From assembly GCA_964612675.1 (NCBI GenBank), contig CAZTDD010000075.1:1-33364 (forward strand): a stretch of 33,364 bases of DNA, given 5' to 3'. A model generated the notes under the pieces. It did no database searches. It saw only the letters and a list, made by a program, of their open reading frames with translations, and was not told the origin of the DNA. Positions 8,156-16,405 of this stretch are shown piece by piece (positions within the stretch are counted from its first letter, which is position 1; every line of letters starts with the position of its first letter). Source of the DNA: CAZTDD01 sp964612675 (GTDB taxonomy: Bacteria > Hinthialibacterota > Hinthialibacteria > Hinthialibacterales > JAKPRU01). The position numbers and the translations under genes were made by a program.

Positions 8156-10063
8156 TCAGCTCCGTTGTGTGGGGAACCAACTCGCGAACGCGGATGCAAG
8201 AGACGAGACAAATGCTAACATAATCGCCAGTGGAGCATATCGACACGGTGAGAGACGATAGCCGACCAACCACTTCAACATCTCCATTCTCCATCGGTCG
8301 ACATGACGGCCTTCCAGAGCGTACCGCCTGCGGCAACATTCGTTCGCCGAATAGTAGAAATCGTTCGCTCGGCGCATCCGCCCCACGCGCTCGAACTGTT
8401 TCGCGATCCAAATATAGGTCCGTTCCGCAGCAGCATAATCCGTTGCGGTTTCCGCCGCCAACTCTTCCGGCACCTTCGGGCGCCTCAGAAATCCTTCTCC
8501 GGGCCACCGGCTGCTCGTGAAATCGCACGCGACCTTGAGCGCCTTGTCAAAATAAGAATTCCTGAGAAGGGTTTTGAATCGCAGCTGCGCTTCACCGCCC
8601 TGAAGGTTGGAAAACAATGTCCGCGTGGTCCCAAAATCAGTCTCCCAAAAAGAGACCTGACAGCCGCCGAGATCCGAATCTCTGAGGTCGAACTGCCGTC
8701 CATGGATAACACTGCGATTGAAAGAAAACCTCCTTGCGGTGACTTTCGCGTCGGAAATGAGGAAGGAATCGCCCGACCAGAGAAGTCGATGGAAGTAGAC
8801 ATGATTTCCACCGAACAGAGATTTCTGGAAGTCGACCGTTCCCACCCGTAACCGTGCGTTGGAGAACGAAACACGGGACGAGACAAATTCGGTTTCCCTC
8901 GCGTCGAACAGATCGGCCTCTATTCGCGCCGAGGTGAATTCGAGACTCTTACCGCCAAAGTGGGCGCCGCGAAACGAAACCTCGGGACTTTTTAGTTTCA
9001 ATCCATTGCCGCAAATCGCGCCTTCCCAGTCGATACAATCGAACCGAATCGCATCTCGAGCGGTAAAAGCAGCCCAGTCGAAAGCAATGGAAGGCGTGAG
9101 AAAAACAGTTTCCTCGAAAGAAATCGTGTTGCCGTTGACTCGAGCGGCCTTGAAGCTCAACAAACTGCCCAGTCCCAGCCTCGCGCCGCGAAATTCCAGA
9201 TGGTCAAGATTCCATTGAATCCGCGCCAGGAGCAGTACATCCCCGTTCCACCGACTCGAAGCAAATGAGCACCGTCCCCCCTCGATAACGGAACGTGCAA
9301 AGGTAAATCGCCCCTGACGCTGAACGATTTCTTCAAAAGAAAGCAGATTGCTCTCAAAACGAGCATTTGAGAAATCGACTTCGTCCGCCGCAAATTCGGC
9401 CCCCTCAAAGAACACAGCGTGTCCGCGAAATACTGTGCTCTGAAAGGAAACTGTTTTGCCTCGAAATCGGCTCAGGGCAAACGCCACACCGCGAGAGGTC
9501 TGAAACACTGCGTTCGCCATCTGGAGCTCGTCGCCCAGAAACGAGACTCGCTCGAACGAAACCGCGTCCACTTCAAACAGACATCGAGAGAAATCTGTTT
9601 TCGTGCTGGAAAAAGTGACTCCGGCAAAATCAACTTCAGGTCCCTGGAAATGACAGTCGGAGAACACCGTCGTACGCCCGTTGAATGTCGTATCGCGGAA
9701 ATCCACACCCCCCAGGAATTGTGCACCATGGAAACTTGTTGTTCCTTCGAAGCTCTTTCCACGAAAACTCACTGGAAACGGGCACAGGATTCCATCAAAC
9801 CAACACTGACCGGTCTCAATACGACGGGTAATCGCGTCCTCGAAAATATCGACTGATTTCGTGGGAGAAGGATCGTGAAGAATACAGAGGGGTTGATCGC
9901 CTTTTGTTACAGCCGGTTCCGTACATCGCCAGCCGTCAAGAGGAGACGTGTAGGAGCACTGGGGGCACCCGGAACGTCCGAAACCTATGTCTGTTAACGA
10001 CCGTTTGATAGCCATGAGTTGTTGAAGCCTGTCTTCCCTGGACCATGAGACGCTCACCTCCAT
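8156..10063 (-). CDS. Pentapeptide-type beta-helix protein with N-terminal Cys/His motif and C-terminal membrane helix
   Basis: The product is 635 residues from the ATG at 10063. A TTG-initiated extension to 10114 is open but has no ribosome site; neither start has a strong one. Near the N-terminus is a probable metal-binding motif (GCPQC, then RCTEP, then LCILHDP: Cys-x2-Cys, Cys, Cys-x2-His). This motif precedes the repeats in other pentapeptide proteins. Residues of about 95-500 are a long series of F-x3-F units with a period near 13 (for example VDFRDTTFNGRTTVF), matching the Pentapeptide_3 type of right-handed beta-helix rather than the A(D/N)Lxx form. The tail is a charged helical region, then one hydrophobic helix (APLAIMLAFVSSLASAF) and a stop. 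Related proteins often continue into an ion-channel pore here, which is absent. It probably sits on the inner membrane with a cytoplasmic beta-helix; function unknown. Confidence 0.65.
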   Translation of the reverse strand: MEVSVSWSREDRLQQLMAIKRSLTDIGFGRSGCPQCSYTSPLDGWRCTEPAVTKGDQPLCILHDPSPTKSVDIFEDAITRRIETGQCWFDGILCPFPVSFRGKSFEGTTSFHGAQFLGGVDFRDTTFNGRTTVFSDCHFQGPEVDFAGVTFSSTKTDFSRCLFEVDAVSFERVSFLGDELQMANAVFQTSRGVAFALSRFRGKTVSFQSTVFRGHAVFFEGAEFAADEVDFSNARFESNLLSFEEIVQRQGRFTFARSVIEGGRCSFASSRWNGDVLLLARIQWNLDHLEFRGARLGLGSLLSFKAARVNGNTISFEETVFLTPSIAFDWAAFTARDAIRFDCIDWEGAICGNGLKLKSPEVSFRGAHFGGKSLEFTSARIEADLFDARETEFVSSRVSFSNARLRVGTVDFQKSLFGGNHVYFHRLLWSGDSFLISDAKVTARRFSFNRSVIHGRQFDLRDSDLGGCQVSFWETDFGTTRTLFSNLQGGEAQLRFKTLLRNSYFDKALKVACDFTSSRWPGEGFLRRPKVPEELAAETATDYAAAERTYIWIAKQFERVGRMRRANDFYYSANECCRRRYALEGRHVDRWRMEMLKWLVGYRLSPCRYAPLAIMLAFVSSLASAFASWFPTQRS

Positions 10064-10449
10064 CGAGACACAGCATGCTTCACTGTGATAATTCGATCCC
10101 GGAACCAGGGGCAAAGGAAACGCGCAACATTCGAATCTCTATACCTTTGCTAGAACAACCGCCCCATAGCCGATACAACATTGAAGCAAATCACAAAAGT
10201 AGTCTACCATATCTGAGAGCAAATATAAAATGGCAAACCTATTGCTATACTGTTATTTGTCGTCTTTGGTATGATAAAGCTTGAGAATAAAATGGCGACG
10301 GTCGCCATAGCTTACGACACAATGCTCATCCGGGCCGTGAGAACGCACAGTCCGCTCTCCGGATCTTGAGAAGGTTGTAACTTGTTTATTTTATTGGTTT
10401 TGTGTCAATAAAGAGATGTGGCGGGTTACAAAAACGATCGTAAAACGTT
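10064..10449. other. AT-rich divergent intergenic region with 17-bp palindrome
   Basis: This gap between the beta-helix gene and the STAS-PilZ gene is more AT-rich than its flanks and has no credible frame. It contains the palindrome listed separately and several TATGAT/TATACT-like boxes, such as TATGAT at 10270-10275, but I found no pair with a -35 at 16-18 bases that I would call a promoter. Promoters for both flanking genes presumably lie here. Confidence 0.4.
10292..10308. promoter_or_regulatory. Perfect 17-bp palindrome, possible operator
   Basis: ATGGCGAC-G-GTCGCCAT has 8-bp perfect arms around one central base. It is GC-rich within an AT-rich gap and lies about 140 bases upstream of the STAS-PilZ gene that heads the polysaccharide export genes. 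The odd-length, near-loopless symmetry suits a dimeric regulator binding site better than an RNA hairpin. The cognate protein is unknown. Confidence 0.4.
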
Positions 10450-11271
10450 ATGAAAATCAAAAGAATCCACAATGGCAAGGTCATTGGGTTAGCCATCGAG
10501 GGCGATCTGGATCGGCAGGGTGCCGTTAAACTGCGACGCGCCTTCGACATCGTGGGTAAGCGTAACCATCCTCTAATACTTGACTTACAGCATACAGGCA
10601 TGGTGGGCCCCCTCGGGCTCGCTTGTCTCGAAGAAGAAGCCGCCAAACGGTCCGGACAAGGAGGCACTCTCCGAGTGATTCGGATCCCTCAGCGTCTGCA
10701 AGACATGTTCACTGCAACCCAACTTTCCAAATCGCTTCATGTGGATCCATTCGGCGACGAGTCCGGCTTCATAGAAAGAGAAGATGTCCCTGTAGCGCCG
10801 ATCAAAACCATGAATTTCGACAAGAGGATCAAGGCGGAGAGGTGCCCACAATGTAAGGCGACGATGCGTCCCGGAGCATATTCGTGTATCGAATGCGGCG
10901 AGACCATTCGCCCACGCCGAGCGCCACGGCACAAAGTGGCTCTGCCGATGCTGTATCGGACCAACAATCAGGATGAATTTGTAAGCGGTTCTTGGATACC
11001 AGCCATCACCGACGACATGGACTTGCAGCGGTTCTCCGGGGTGGGCTTCTTTTCAACCGAGTCCTTTGAGATGAACCGACAACTGCATCTGGTCTTCCCT
11101 ACACTGCAGCCGTTACGCGATGGAGATTCCTGTAATGTCCTGGTGGTTTTTCGAGGCCGTGTCAAGAATCAGGTTCGTATCGACGACTATCACCGTGTCG
11201 GCTTAGCTCTATTCGATTATTATGAATACGAAGGGGCATGGGAGGTCGAATCCTCTCACGGTGGCGTGTAA
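10450..11271 (+). CDS. STAS-zinc ribbon-PilZ fusion regulator
   Basis: The product is 273 residues. Residues 1-105 form a STAS (anti-sigma antagonist type) domain (VIGLAIEGDLDRQGAVKLRRAF, LILDLQHTG). The usual phosphorylated DSSG is replaced by GPLG, so it is unlikely to be switched by a classical anti-sigma kinase. Residues of about 132-153 hold two CxxC knuckles (CPQC, CIEC) forming a zinc ribbon. The remainder looks like a PilZ c-di-GMP-binding domain, with RxxxR (RRAPR) at its start. The second motif reads RFSGVG where DxSxxG is expected, then a GLALF strand. The start codon has only a weak ribosome site. It lies 30 bases before the Wza-like exporter, which suggests c-di-GMP-linked control of polysaccharide export. 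The domain calls are pattern-based and the PilZ part is divergent. Confidence 0.65.
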   Translation: MKIKRIHNGKVIGLAIEGDLDRQGAVKLRRAFDIVGKRNHPLILDLQHTGMVGPLGLACLEEEAAKRSGQGGTLRVIRIPQRLQDMFTATQLSKSLHVDPFGDESGFIEREDVPVAPIKTMNFDKRIKAERCPQCKATMRPGAYSCIECGETIRPRRAPRHKVALPMLYRTNNQDEFVSGSWIPAITDDMDLQRFSGVGFFSTESFEMNRQLHLVFPTLQPLRDGDSCNVLVVFRGRVKNQVRIDDYHRVGLALFDYYEYEGAWEVESSHGGV

Positions 11272-11301
11272 GCCGACAGAAATGAAGAAAGATAACGATC
11301 T

Positions 11302-12447
11302 ATGGTTGTTTGGAACGTTCGTAGACTGTTGCTGTCGATAGTGCTAGCGGCAGTTTTTTCCCCTCCGGTTTTTTCGGTTCAACGGGGGGATCCTGTTATC
11401 GGCCCCCGCGATGTGCTGAAAATCGAAGTGTACGATGAGCCGGAGCTGAGTCTGGAATTAGTTGTTTCCGCTTCCGGGACGTTCAGCTACCCGCTTCTGG
11501 AGCTTGTTGACGCAACCGGGCACTCTGCCCACAGTCTTGCCCGTCATATGGAGAAACGTCTTTTCAACGAGCGGTTTTTACGCTTTCCCTCCGTGAACAT
11601 CGCCATTACTTCACAAAAGAACTCTGTGGTGACACTGTCCGGATCCGTCCGCGAGCCCGGGACCTATTCACTGGCACCAGGTACTCGGTTGAGAGAGTTT
11701 CTTGCAGACCACGGCGGAATCCTCAACAATCAAGCCGGGCCGGTGATAGTTCTCCAACGCGATCAGGGACCCTCTCTTCGAATTCGCCGGGATGATCTGT
11801 ATTCGGCGGATATTCTGACAAGGACCAAGAACAACCCGTTGCTCTATCCGGGGGACGAAGTGATAGTGCCGGAAAGCGGTGTCTTTTACGTAACAGGTGC
11901 GGTAACCAACCCATCTGAATATCAGATAGACCGAGAGATCGCCGTACGAGACGCGGTGGCGACCGCCGGAGGACTTGCCGACGATGCCGGAGAGACTGTT
12001 TTGTGGCAGCGCAAAGGCCTAGAAGGAGAAGGCGAGACAATCATCTTCAGTCGCGACCTTCTTTCCACTCAAAATGAACGAGTCATGCAGCTGGTCGGGC
12101 CGGGAGATACAGTCTATGTCCCAAAGGCGGAAACGTTCTTTGTCGGCGGCGAAGTAAAATCCGCGGGCGAGTTTCCATGGGAAGCCGGAATAACGCTAAC
12201 GAAAGCGGTAACCCTCGCAGGAGATATCGAGGAATTTGGCGGAAGCCATGCAAGCATTATCCGCGAGACGCCGGAAGGCGAGAGAGTGATTCGGAAATAC
12301 AATCTCAAATCCATCAAACGGGGCAGCAAAGAAGATCCGGAGATTCTGCCCGGGGATATCATTACGGTCGGTAGCGGATTGCTTAAACTGCCTTCGAAAT
12401 TGCGCAAAGCGTTGCCCGTCAGCATTCCATTGTTTCTGTTTGAATAA
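11302..12447 (+). CDS. Wza-type polysaccharide export protein with three SLBB domains
   Basis: The product is 381 residues with a signal peptide ending near PPVFSVQ. The Poly_export domain follows (IGPRDVLKIEVYDEPELS, residues of about 30-110). Three SLBB units come next: VTLSGSVREPGTYSL, VFYVTGAVTNPSEYQI and TFFVGGEVKSAGEF, each followed by a helix with AGG-like turns. Proteins of this family form the periplasmic and outer-membrane channel that exports capsular or exopolysaccharide. I see no lipobox Cys and no clear amphipathic C-terminal membrane helix, so outer-membrane insertion may differ from E. coli Wza. The Wzc-type partner is encoded 40 bases downstream, a standard pairing. Confidence 0.9.
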   Translation: MVVWNVRRLLLSIVLAAVFSPPVFSVQRGDPVIGPRDVLKIEVYDEPELSLELVVSASGTFSYPLLELVDATGHSAHSLARHMEKRLFNERFLRFPSVNIAITSQKNSVVTLSGSVREPGTYSLAPGTRLREFLADHGGILNNQAGPVIVLQRDQGPSLRIRRDDLYSADILTRTKNNPLLYPGDEVIVPESGVFYVTGAVTNPSEYQIDREIAVRDAVATAGGLADDAGETVLWQRKGLEGEGETIIFSRDLLSTQNERVMQLVGPGDTVYVPKAETFFVGGEVKSAGEFPWEAGITLTKAVTLAGDIEEFGGSHASIIRETPEGERVIRKYNLKSIKRGSKEDPEILPGDIITVGSGLLKLPSKLRKALPVSIPLFLFE

Positions 12448-12487
12448 GATGCCAGGGTGAGGAGTTTTTGGTTTGTAAGGAGTGCCT

Positions 12488-14812
12488 GTGGCCGATAACG
12501 AACTTCAACCGATAGCCGGTCCTCCGGCGCATACACATGGAGGGCCGCCCGCAGAGACTGTCGACGAAGAAGCGTTTTCCGTACGCACGCTTCGCGACAT
12601 GTTTGTGCGCCACCTCTGGGGGTTCATCGCGGTCTCCGCGATTGTCTTCGTTGCCGGTATCTGGCTCATTTTTAAAGACCCTCCCATTTACCAGGCCCGC
12701 GCTCAGGTGAAAGTCGAAGAGAAGAAACAGGTCTTTACGATTCAAGAATTCATGGACTTTGAGAACGTCACTTCGGATTTTTATAAGACTCAAGTCGAGT
12801 TGCTCCAAAGCCGTGACCTCTGTCGATCGGTGATCGCAGGATTACAGCTTCAGAACACTCAAGAATTGGCAGGGTCCCCAAGATCGGGGATGTCCCGCTT
12901 TTTAGAAGACCGGGCTTCGGAAGATCAGGAGCGCGTTGCGGAGCTGCTGAAGTCTATCACCGGCGAGGTCCGTACCGCAGCCACTAATGCAGGGCAGCTA
13001 CCGGATCTGGATGAATCCGCCTATACGACACGACTCGTCGACCGCTATTTGAAACGACTCACCGTACGGGCGAGCCGGCAAACACCGCAACTGGTCAATG
13101 TCTTCTGGCAATCAGAGAGCCCTTTTCTCTCAGCCGCCGTGGCAAATGTCCACGTGCGCTCCTACATCAATCGCAGCAGCATCTCGAACGCAGCCTATAC
13201 AGCTGATTATATCCGCAGCGTGCGGGAGATGTTGAAAGAGACCAATCGACAGATCGAGGAAACCTCGAGCGAGATCGTAGAATATAAACAGGAACACGGT
13301 CTTTTTCAGATCGGCGATGTGGATAGTTCTCGCGTAATCCAAGATATCGACGATCGGCTGACCCGGGTTCGCACCAGTCTGACAACAGCCCAAGAAGAGA
13401 AGCGAACCGCGATCGCCGCGTACGAAGCGGTATACGAACCGAGGCATGTCGGCGATCCTCTCTACCTGCGGGAAGAAGTGCTTGACTCAACGTTAATGCA
13501 AACCTTGTTAACGAAACGTTCGGAAGCCGAACAGAACTGGATTCTAATCCAGTCGCGGTATCTTGAGAGGCACCCAAAATATATCGCAGCTCAACAACAG
13601 CTGGATGCCCTTGATGAACAGATTGAGCTTGAAAAGCGGGCGGTTGTCGAGAAACTGCAGAGCCGGGTACGGGAAACCTCTCAACGTGTGGAACAACTGG
13701 CTGATGAGGAACAACGATTGATCGAAGAAAAGTACAGGCGGGATGCGGAAATCCGCGAATTGCAGAATCTGGAGCGCAGCCTCGAGGCACTTGTGGCTCA
13801 ATACAACCGCCAAGTGGAGGATCTACAGAATGCGGAGTCCAGTATCGAAGCGCGCGAAGGGACGGAAGAGCGAACATTTGAGATTGTGGACTACGCAGAG
13901 ATTCCCCTCAGCCCAATCAACCGCAATATCCTCAAATCGATGCTGATGACCATCGTGGCCGCAATCGGTGCCGGTTTCTGCGGCGTTCTATTCCTGGAAT
14001 ACGAAGATCAGACCATACGCACCCCGGTCGAGGTGGAGCGCTACACCGGCGTTCCCATGCTGGGATGCATTCCGATTTATGAAGAACCTCCAGAGGAATC
14101 CGCACTTCGTCCACCCGAAGACGGACGTGTATCCGTCCCAACCCCGGAGTCGTTTGTGGCGCTTCGAACCGCGATTCTCTTTTCCGCGATGCGCACAAAG
14201 AGCCAGGTCATTCTCGTCACCAGCAGTCTTCCCAACGAAGGCAAGTCGATGACTGCGGTTAACCTCGCTTTTGCGTTGGCAAGGTCCGGCAAGAAAACAA
14301 CGATCATTGATTGCGATCTTCGTACGCCCCGCCTACACAATCTCTTCGGGGAGTTTCGCGAGCCCGGGTTCGTCGATCTTCTGTTTCAGACAGCGGATGT
14401 GTATGACATCGTTCAGGAGACCGAGGTGCCCAATGCCTTTCTCGTAGCTGCCGGCTCCCGAGTGGATCGTCCAGCGGACCTACTCAGCTCGGACATGCCA
14501 CAGCGGGCGTTGGAGGAATTACGGACTGTTTCCGATTTTCTGATCATGGACACCTCGCCTACTCTTGTTGTTCCCGACGCATCCATCTTGTCGGGATACG
14601 CGGACCGCACGGTGATGGTTGTGAATTGCGGGAAAACAACACGAGATGCTGTAACAACAGGTATCGATCATATCCGTACGGCAGGAGGCGATGTCAGTGG
14701 GATCGTTTTAAATCGGGTTCCGAGGCGCGAACGACAGGCCTATCAACACTACGGTTATGGATACGGTTATGGCTACGGTTACGGAGAGGAAGTGCCCGCC
14801 TCTGAGGCTTAA
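12488..14812 (+). CDS. Wzc-type polysaccharide co-polymerase / tyrosine autokinase
   Basis: AAGGAG at 12477-12482 sits five bases before the GTG at 12488. The in-frame GTG at 12482 overlaps that site, so 12488 is the better start, giving 774 residues. The N-terminal Wzz domain has a first membrane helix (FIAVSAIVFVAGIWLIF). A long periplasmic coiled coil follows (about 200-460, rich in Glu/Gln/Arg heptads), then a second membrane helix (MTIVAAIGAGFCGVLFL). The cytoplasmic BY-kinase has Walker A (SSLPNEGKS), Walker A' (TIIDCDLRTP) and Walker B (FLIMDTSPT). The C-terminus ends in a Tyr cluster of seven tyrosines alternating mostly with Gly, the expected autophosphorylation tail. It regulates polymer length and export with the Wza-like protein upstream. 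Confidence 0.92.
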   Translation: MADNELQPIAGPPAHTHGGPPAETVDEEAFSVRTLRDMFVRHLWGFIAVSAIVFVAGIWLIFKDPPIYQARAQVKVEEKKQVFTIQEFMDFENVTSDFYKTQVELLQSRDLCRSVIAGLQLQNTQELAGSPRSGMSRFLEDRASEDQERVAELLKSITGEVRTAATNAGQLPDLDESAYTTRLVDRYLKRLTVRASRQTPQLVNVFWQSESPFLSAAVANVHVRSYINRSSISNAAYTADYIRSVREMLKETNRQIEETSSEIVEYKQEHGLFQIGDVDSSRVIQDIDDRLTRVRTSLTTAQEEKRTAIAAYEAVYEPRHVGDPLYLREEVLDSTLMQTLLTKRSEAEQNWILIQSRYLERHPKYIAAQQQLDALDEQIELEKRAVVEKLQSRVRETSQRVEQLADEEQRLIEEKYRRDAEIRELQNLERSLEALVAQYNRQVEDLQNAESSIEAREGTEERTFEIVDYAEIPLSPINRNILKSMLMTIVAAIGAGFCGVLFLEYEDQTIRTPVEVERYTGVPMLGCIPIYEEPPEESALRPPEDGRVSVPTPESFVALRTAILFSAMRTKSQVILVTSSLPNEGKSMTAVNLAFALARSGKKTTIIDCDLRTPRLHNLFGEFREPGFVDLLFQTADVYDIVQETEVPNAFLVAAGSRVDRPADLLSSDMPQRALEELRTVSDFLIMDTSPTLVVPDASILSGYADRTVMVVNCGKTTRDAVTTGIDHIRTAGGDVSGIVLNRVPRRERQAYQHYGYGYGYGYGYGEEVPASEA

Positions 14813-14825
14813 TGTGGAATAGCGT

Positions 14826-15263
14826 ATGGACAAGCTACTACACTTCGGTATTTCGGCAGGTCTGACATTCATTCTGTTGACTCTGTTGTTCTCGACCGCC
14901 CCGCAGCTCCGGGTTGAGACATGGCGGCTCAGTTCGGCCCAAGCGGTACGCCGGCGACGTGTCGCGTTCGGTGCTGCTCTCGGGATGGCGCTGATTGTTC
15001 TTCTCGGCATCTGGAAGGAATGGGGGGACAGTCTTGGTCTGGGCAATCTCGAGACGATGGATTTTATAGCGGATGTGGCCGGAGTAGCGGCGGGCTATTT
15101 TTTGGCTATCGGTAGGCTTCGCGATATGACACCTACCCCCAAATACCGCGTCCAACTTCGGCAGCAGACCGGCGGTCGCCAATCTCAAGGCTCGACAGCC
15201 TCCACCAAAGGTCCTCAGCTGCGTTCCAAGATTCGTAAAGGCGAAGTCAAGAAACAAGAGTAA
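14826..15263 (+). CDS. Small VanZ/YfiM-like membrane protein
   Basis: The product is 145 residues, starting 13 bases after the kinase stop. The N-terminus reads MDKLLHFGISAGLTF and a later segment reads GIWKEWGDSLG...MDFIADVAGVAAGYF. The DKxxHF motif, the KE.D motif and the D..AD..G..AGY helix are the pattern shared by VanZ-like and DUF2279/YfiM proteins. Three hydrophobic helices are visible. The last 45 residues are basic and low in complexity and probably cytoplasmic. VanZ-like proteins are frequent in exopolysaccharide operons, where their role is not established. The gene converges with the DegT gene 17 bases away. Confidence 0.65.
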   Translation: MDKLLHFGISAGLTFILLTLLFSTAPQLRVETWRLSSAQAVRRRRVAFGAALGMALIVLLGIWKEWGDSLGLGNLETMDFIADVAGVAAGYFLAIGRLRDMTPTPKYRVQLRQQTGGRQSQGSTASTKGPQLRSKIRKGEVKKQE

Positions 15264-15280
15264 TCGTGGGGCGTCTCGGC

Positions 15281-16405
15281 TTACGCAATGGCTCTCTTGA
15301 GACAATCCACGACTTGCTCGGCCATCTCTTCGGTCATCGATGGGAAAAACGGCAATGTTATCTCACGGGCTGCCACACTTTCGGTCAATGGCAAATCTAC
15401 CGACTGTTGTTTTTCGTATGCTTCGAATAGATGAATCGGGGGATAGTGGACAGACGTTTGTATTCCCAGATCGTTCAGTCGCCTCCTGGTTTCATCTCGA
15501 TTGATCTCTTGATCGAGAAGAATCGGTAGAATATGGTACCCGATTTCTCCAAAGCGATCGCGAAATGGTATTTGGATTTCTTGTACGCTGCTCAACAATT
15601 CAACATAGAGGCGGCGGAGTTCGCGACGGCGTCTTAGTAATTCCGGAAGACGTCGCAGCTGAGCGATTCCGAGTGAAGCGCGCACATCATCCAAGCGGTA
15701 ATTCCAACCCAGTTCGGTTACATCATACGAAAGCGCCGATCCCCGATGCCTTTCGGCGGTACCGGTTGTCATCGCGTGGGTCCGGAGACGACGTGCTCTT
15801 TCGGCCGCTTCGGCACTCGATGTGACCAACATGCCGCCTTCGCCGGTTGTAATATTCTTGTTTGAGTAGAAACTGAAGCAACCGCATACACCGGATGTAC
15901 CGCAGTAACGTTCGCTCTCGCGCGTGAAAACCGCATGAGCCGCATCTTCAACGACAACGAGACCTTTGCGCTCTGCCAGCTGGAGAATGGATTCCATGCG
16001 GCACGAAAACCCGGCGTAATGGACAACAATAATGCCTTTGGTTCGCGGGGAGATTTTCGATTCGATGGTTTTCGCCGAGATCGTCGGATCCTCCTCGCTT
16101 TCAATGTCGGCAAACACAGGCACAGCCCCCGTATATCGGACGGCGTTGGCGGTGGCAACAAACGTAAGCGACGGGACAATCACTTCATCGCCCGGCCCGA
16201 TGTCGGCGAGCAACATCGCGAGATGGAGAGCGGCGGTTCCGCTGTTCACCGCAACCGCGTACGGTACCTGCAGCATCTCGGCAAACGTCTGCTCGAATTC
16301 CGCGGTTCGCTTTCCTTGCGCCAACCATTTGTCGCTTATCGGTTCGGTAACCGCCGAGAGTTCATCGGCGCCGATATCCGGATCAAAAAGGGGAATTTTC
16401 CACAT
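15281..16405 (-). CDS. DegT/DnrJ/EryC1/StrS-family PLP sugar aminotransferase
   Basis: The product is 374 residues, the normal family length. Features include PLFDPDIGADELSAV at the N-terminus, NSGTAALHLAM, VVEDAAHAV with the PLP-ring Asp, and the Schiff-base Lys in SNKNITTGEGG. The C-terminal segment SVHYPPIHL is typical of enzymes acting on nucleotide-linked keto-sugars. It would transfer an amino group from glutamate to a UDP-, GDP- or dTDP-4-keto (or 3-keto) sugar, making an amino sugar for surface glycan. Its ATG overlaps the TGA of the upstream nucleotidyltransferase by one base, so the two are translationally coupled. Substrate cannot be read from the sequence. Confidence 0.92.
   Translation of the reverse strand: MWKIPLFDPDIGADELSAVTEPISDKWLAQGKRTAEFEQTFAEMLQVPYAVAVNSGTAALHLAMLLADIGPGDEVIVPSLTFVATANAVRYTGAVPVFADIESEEDPTISAKTIESKISPRTKGIIVVHYAGFSCRMESILQLAERKGLVVVEDAAHAVFTRESERYCGTSGVCGCFSFYSNKNITTGEGGMLVTSSAEAAERARRLRTHAMTTGTAERHRGSALSYDVTELGWNYRLDDVRASLGIAQLRRLPELLRRRRELRRLYVELLSSVQEIQIPFRDRFGEIGYHILPILLDQEINRDETRRRLNDLGIQTSVHYPPIHLFEAYEKQQSVDLPLTESVAAREITLPFFPSMTEEMAEQVVDCLKRAIA

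Noticed and set aside
8303..8851. Plus-strand frames opposite the beta-helix gene, including one of 182 residues
   Set aside because: The F-x3-F repeats on the minus strand explain them fully; the plus-strand readings show no motif or ribosome site.
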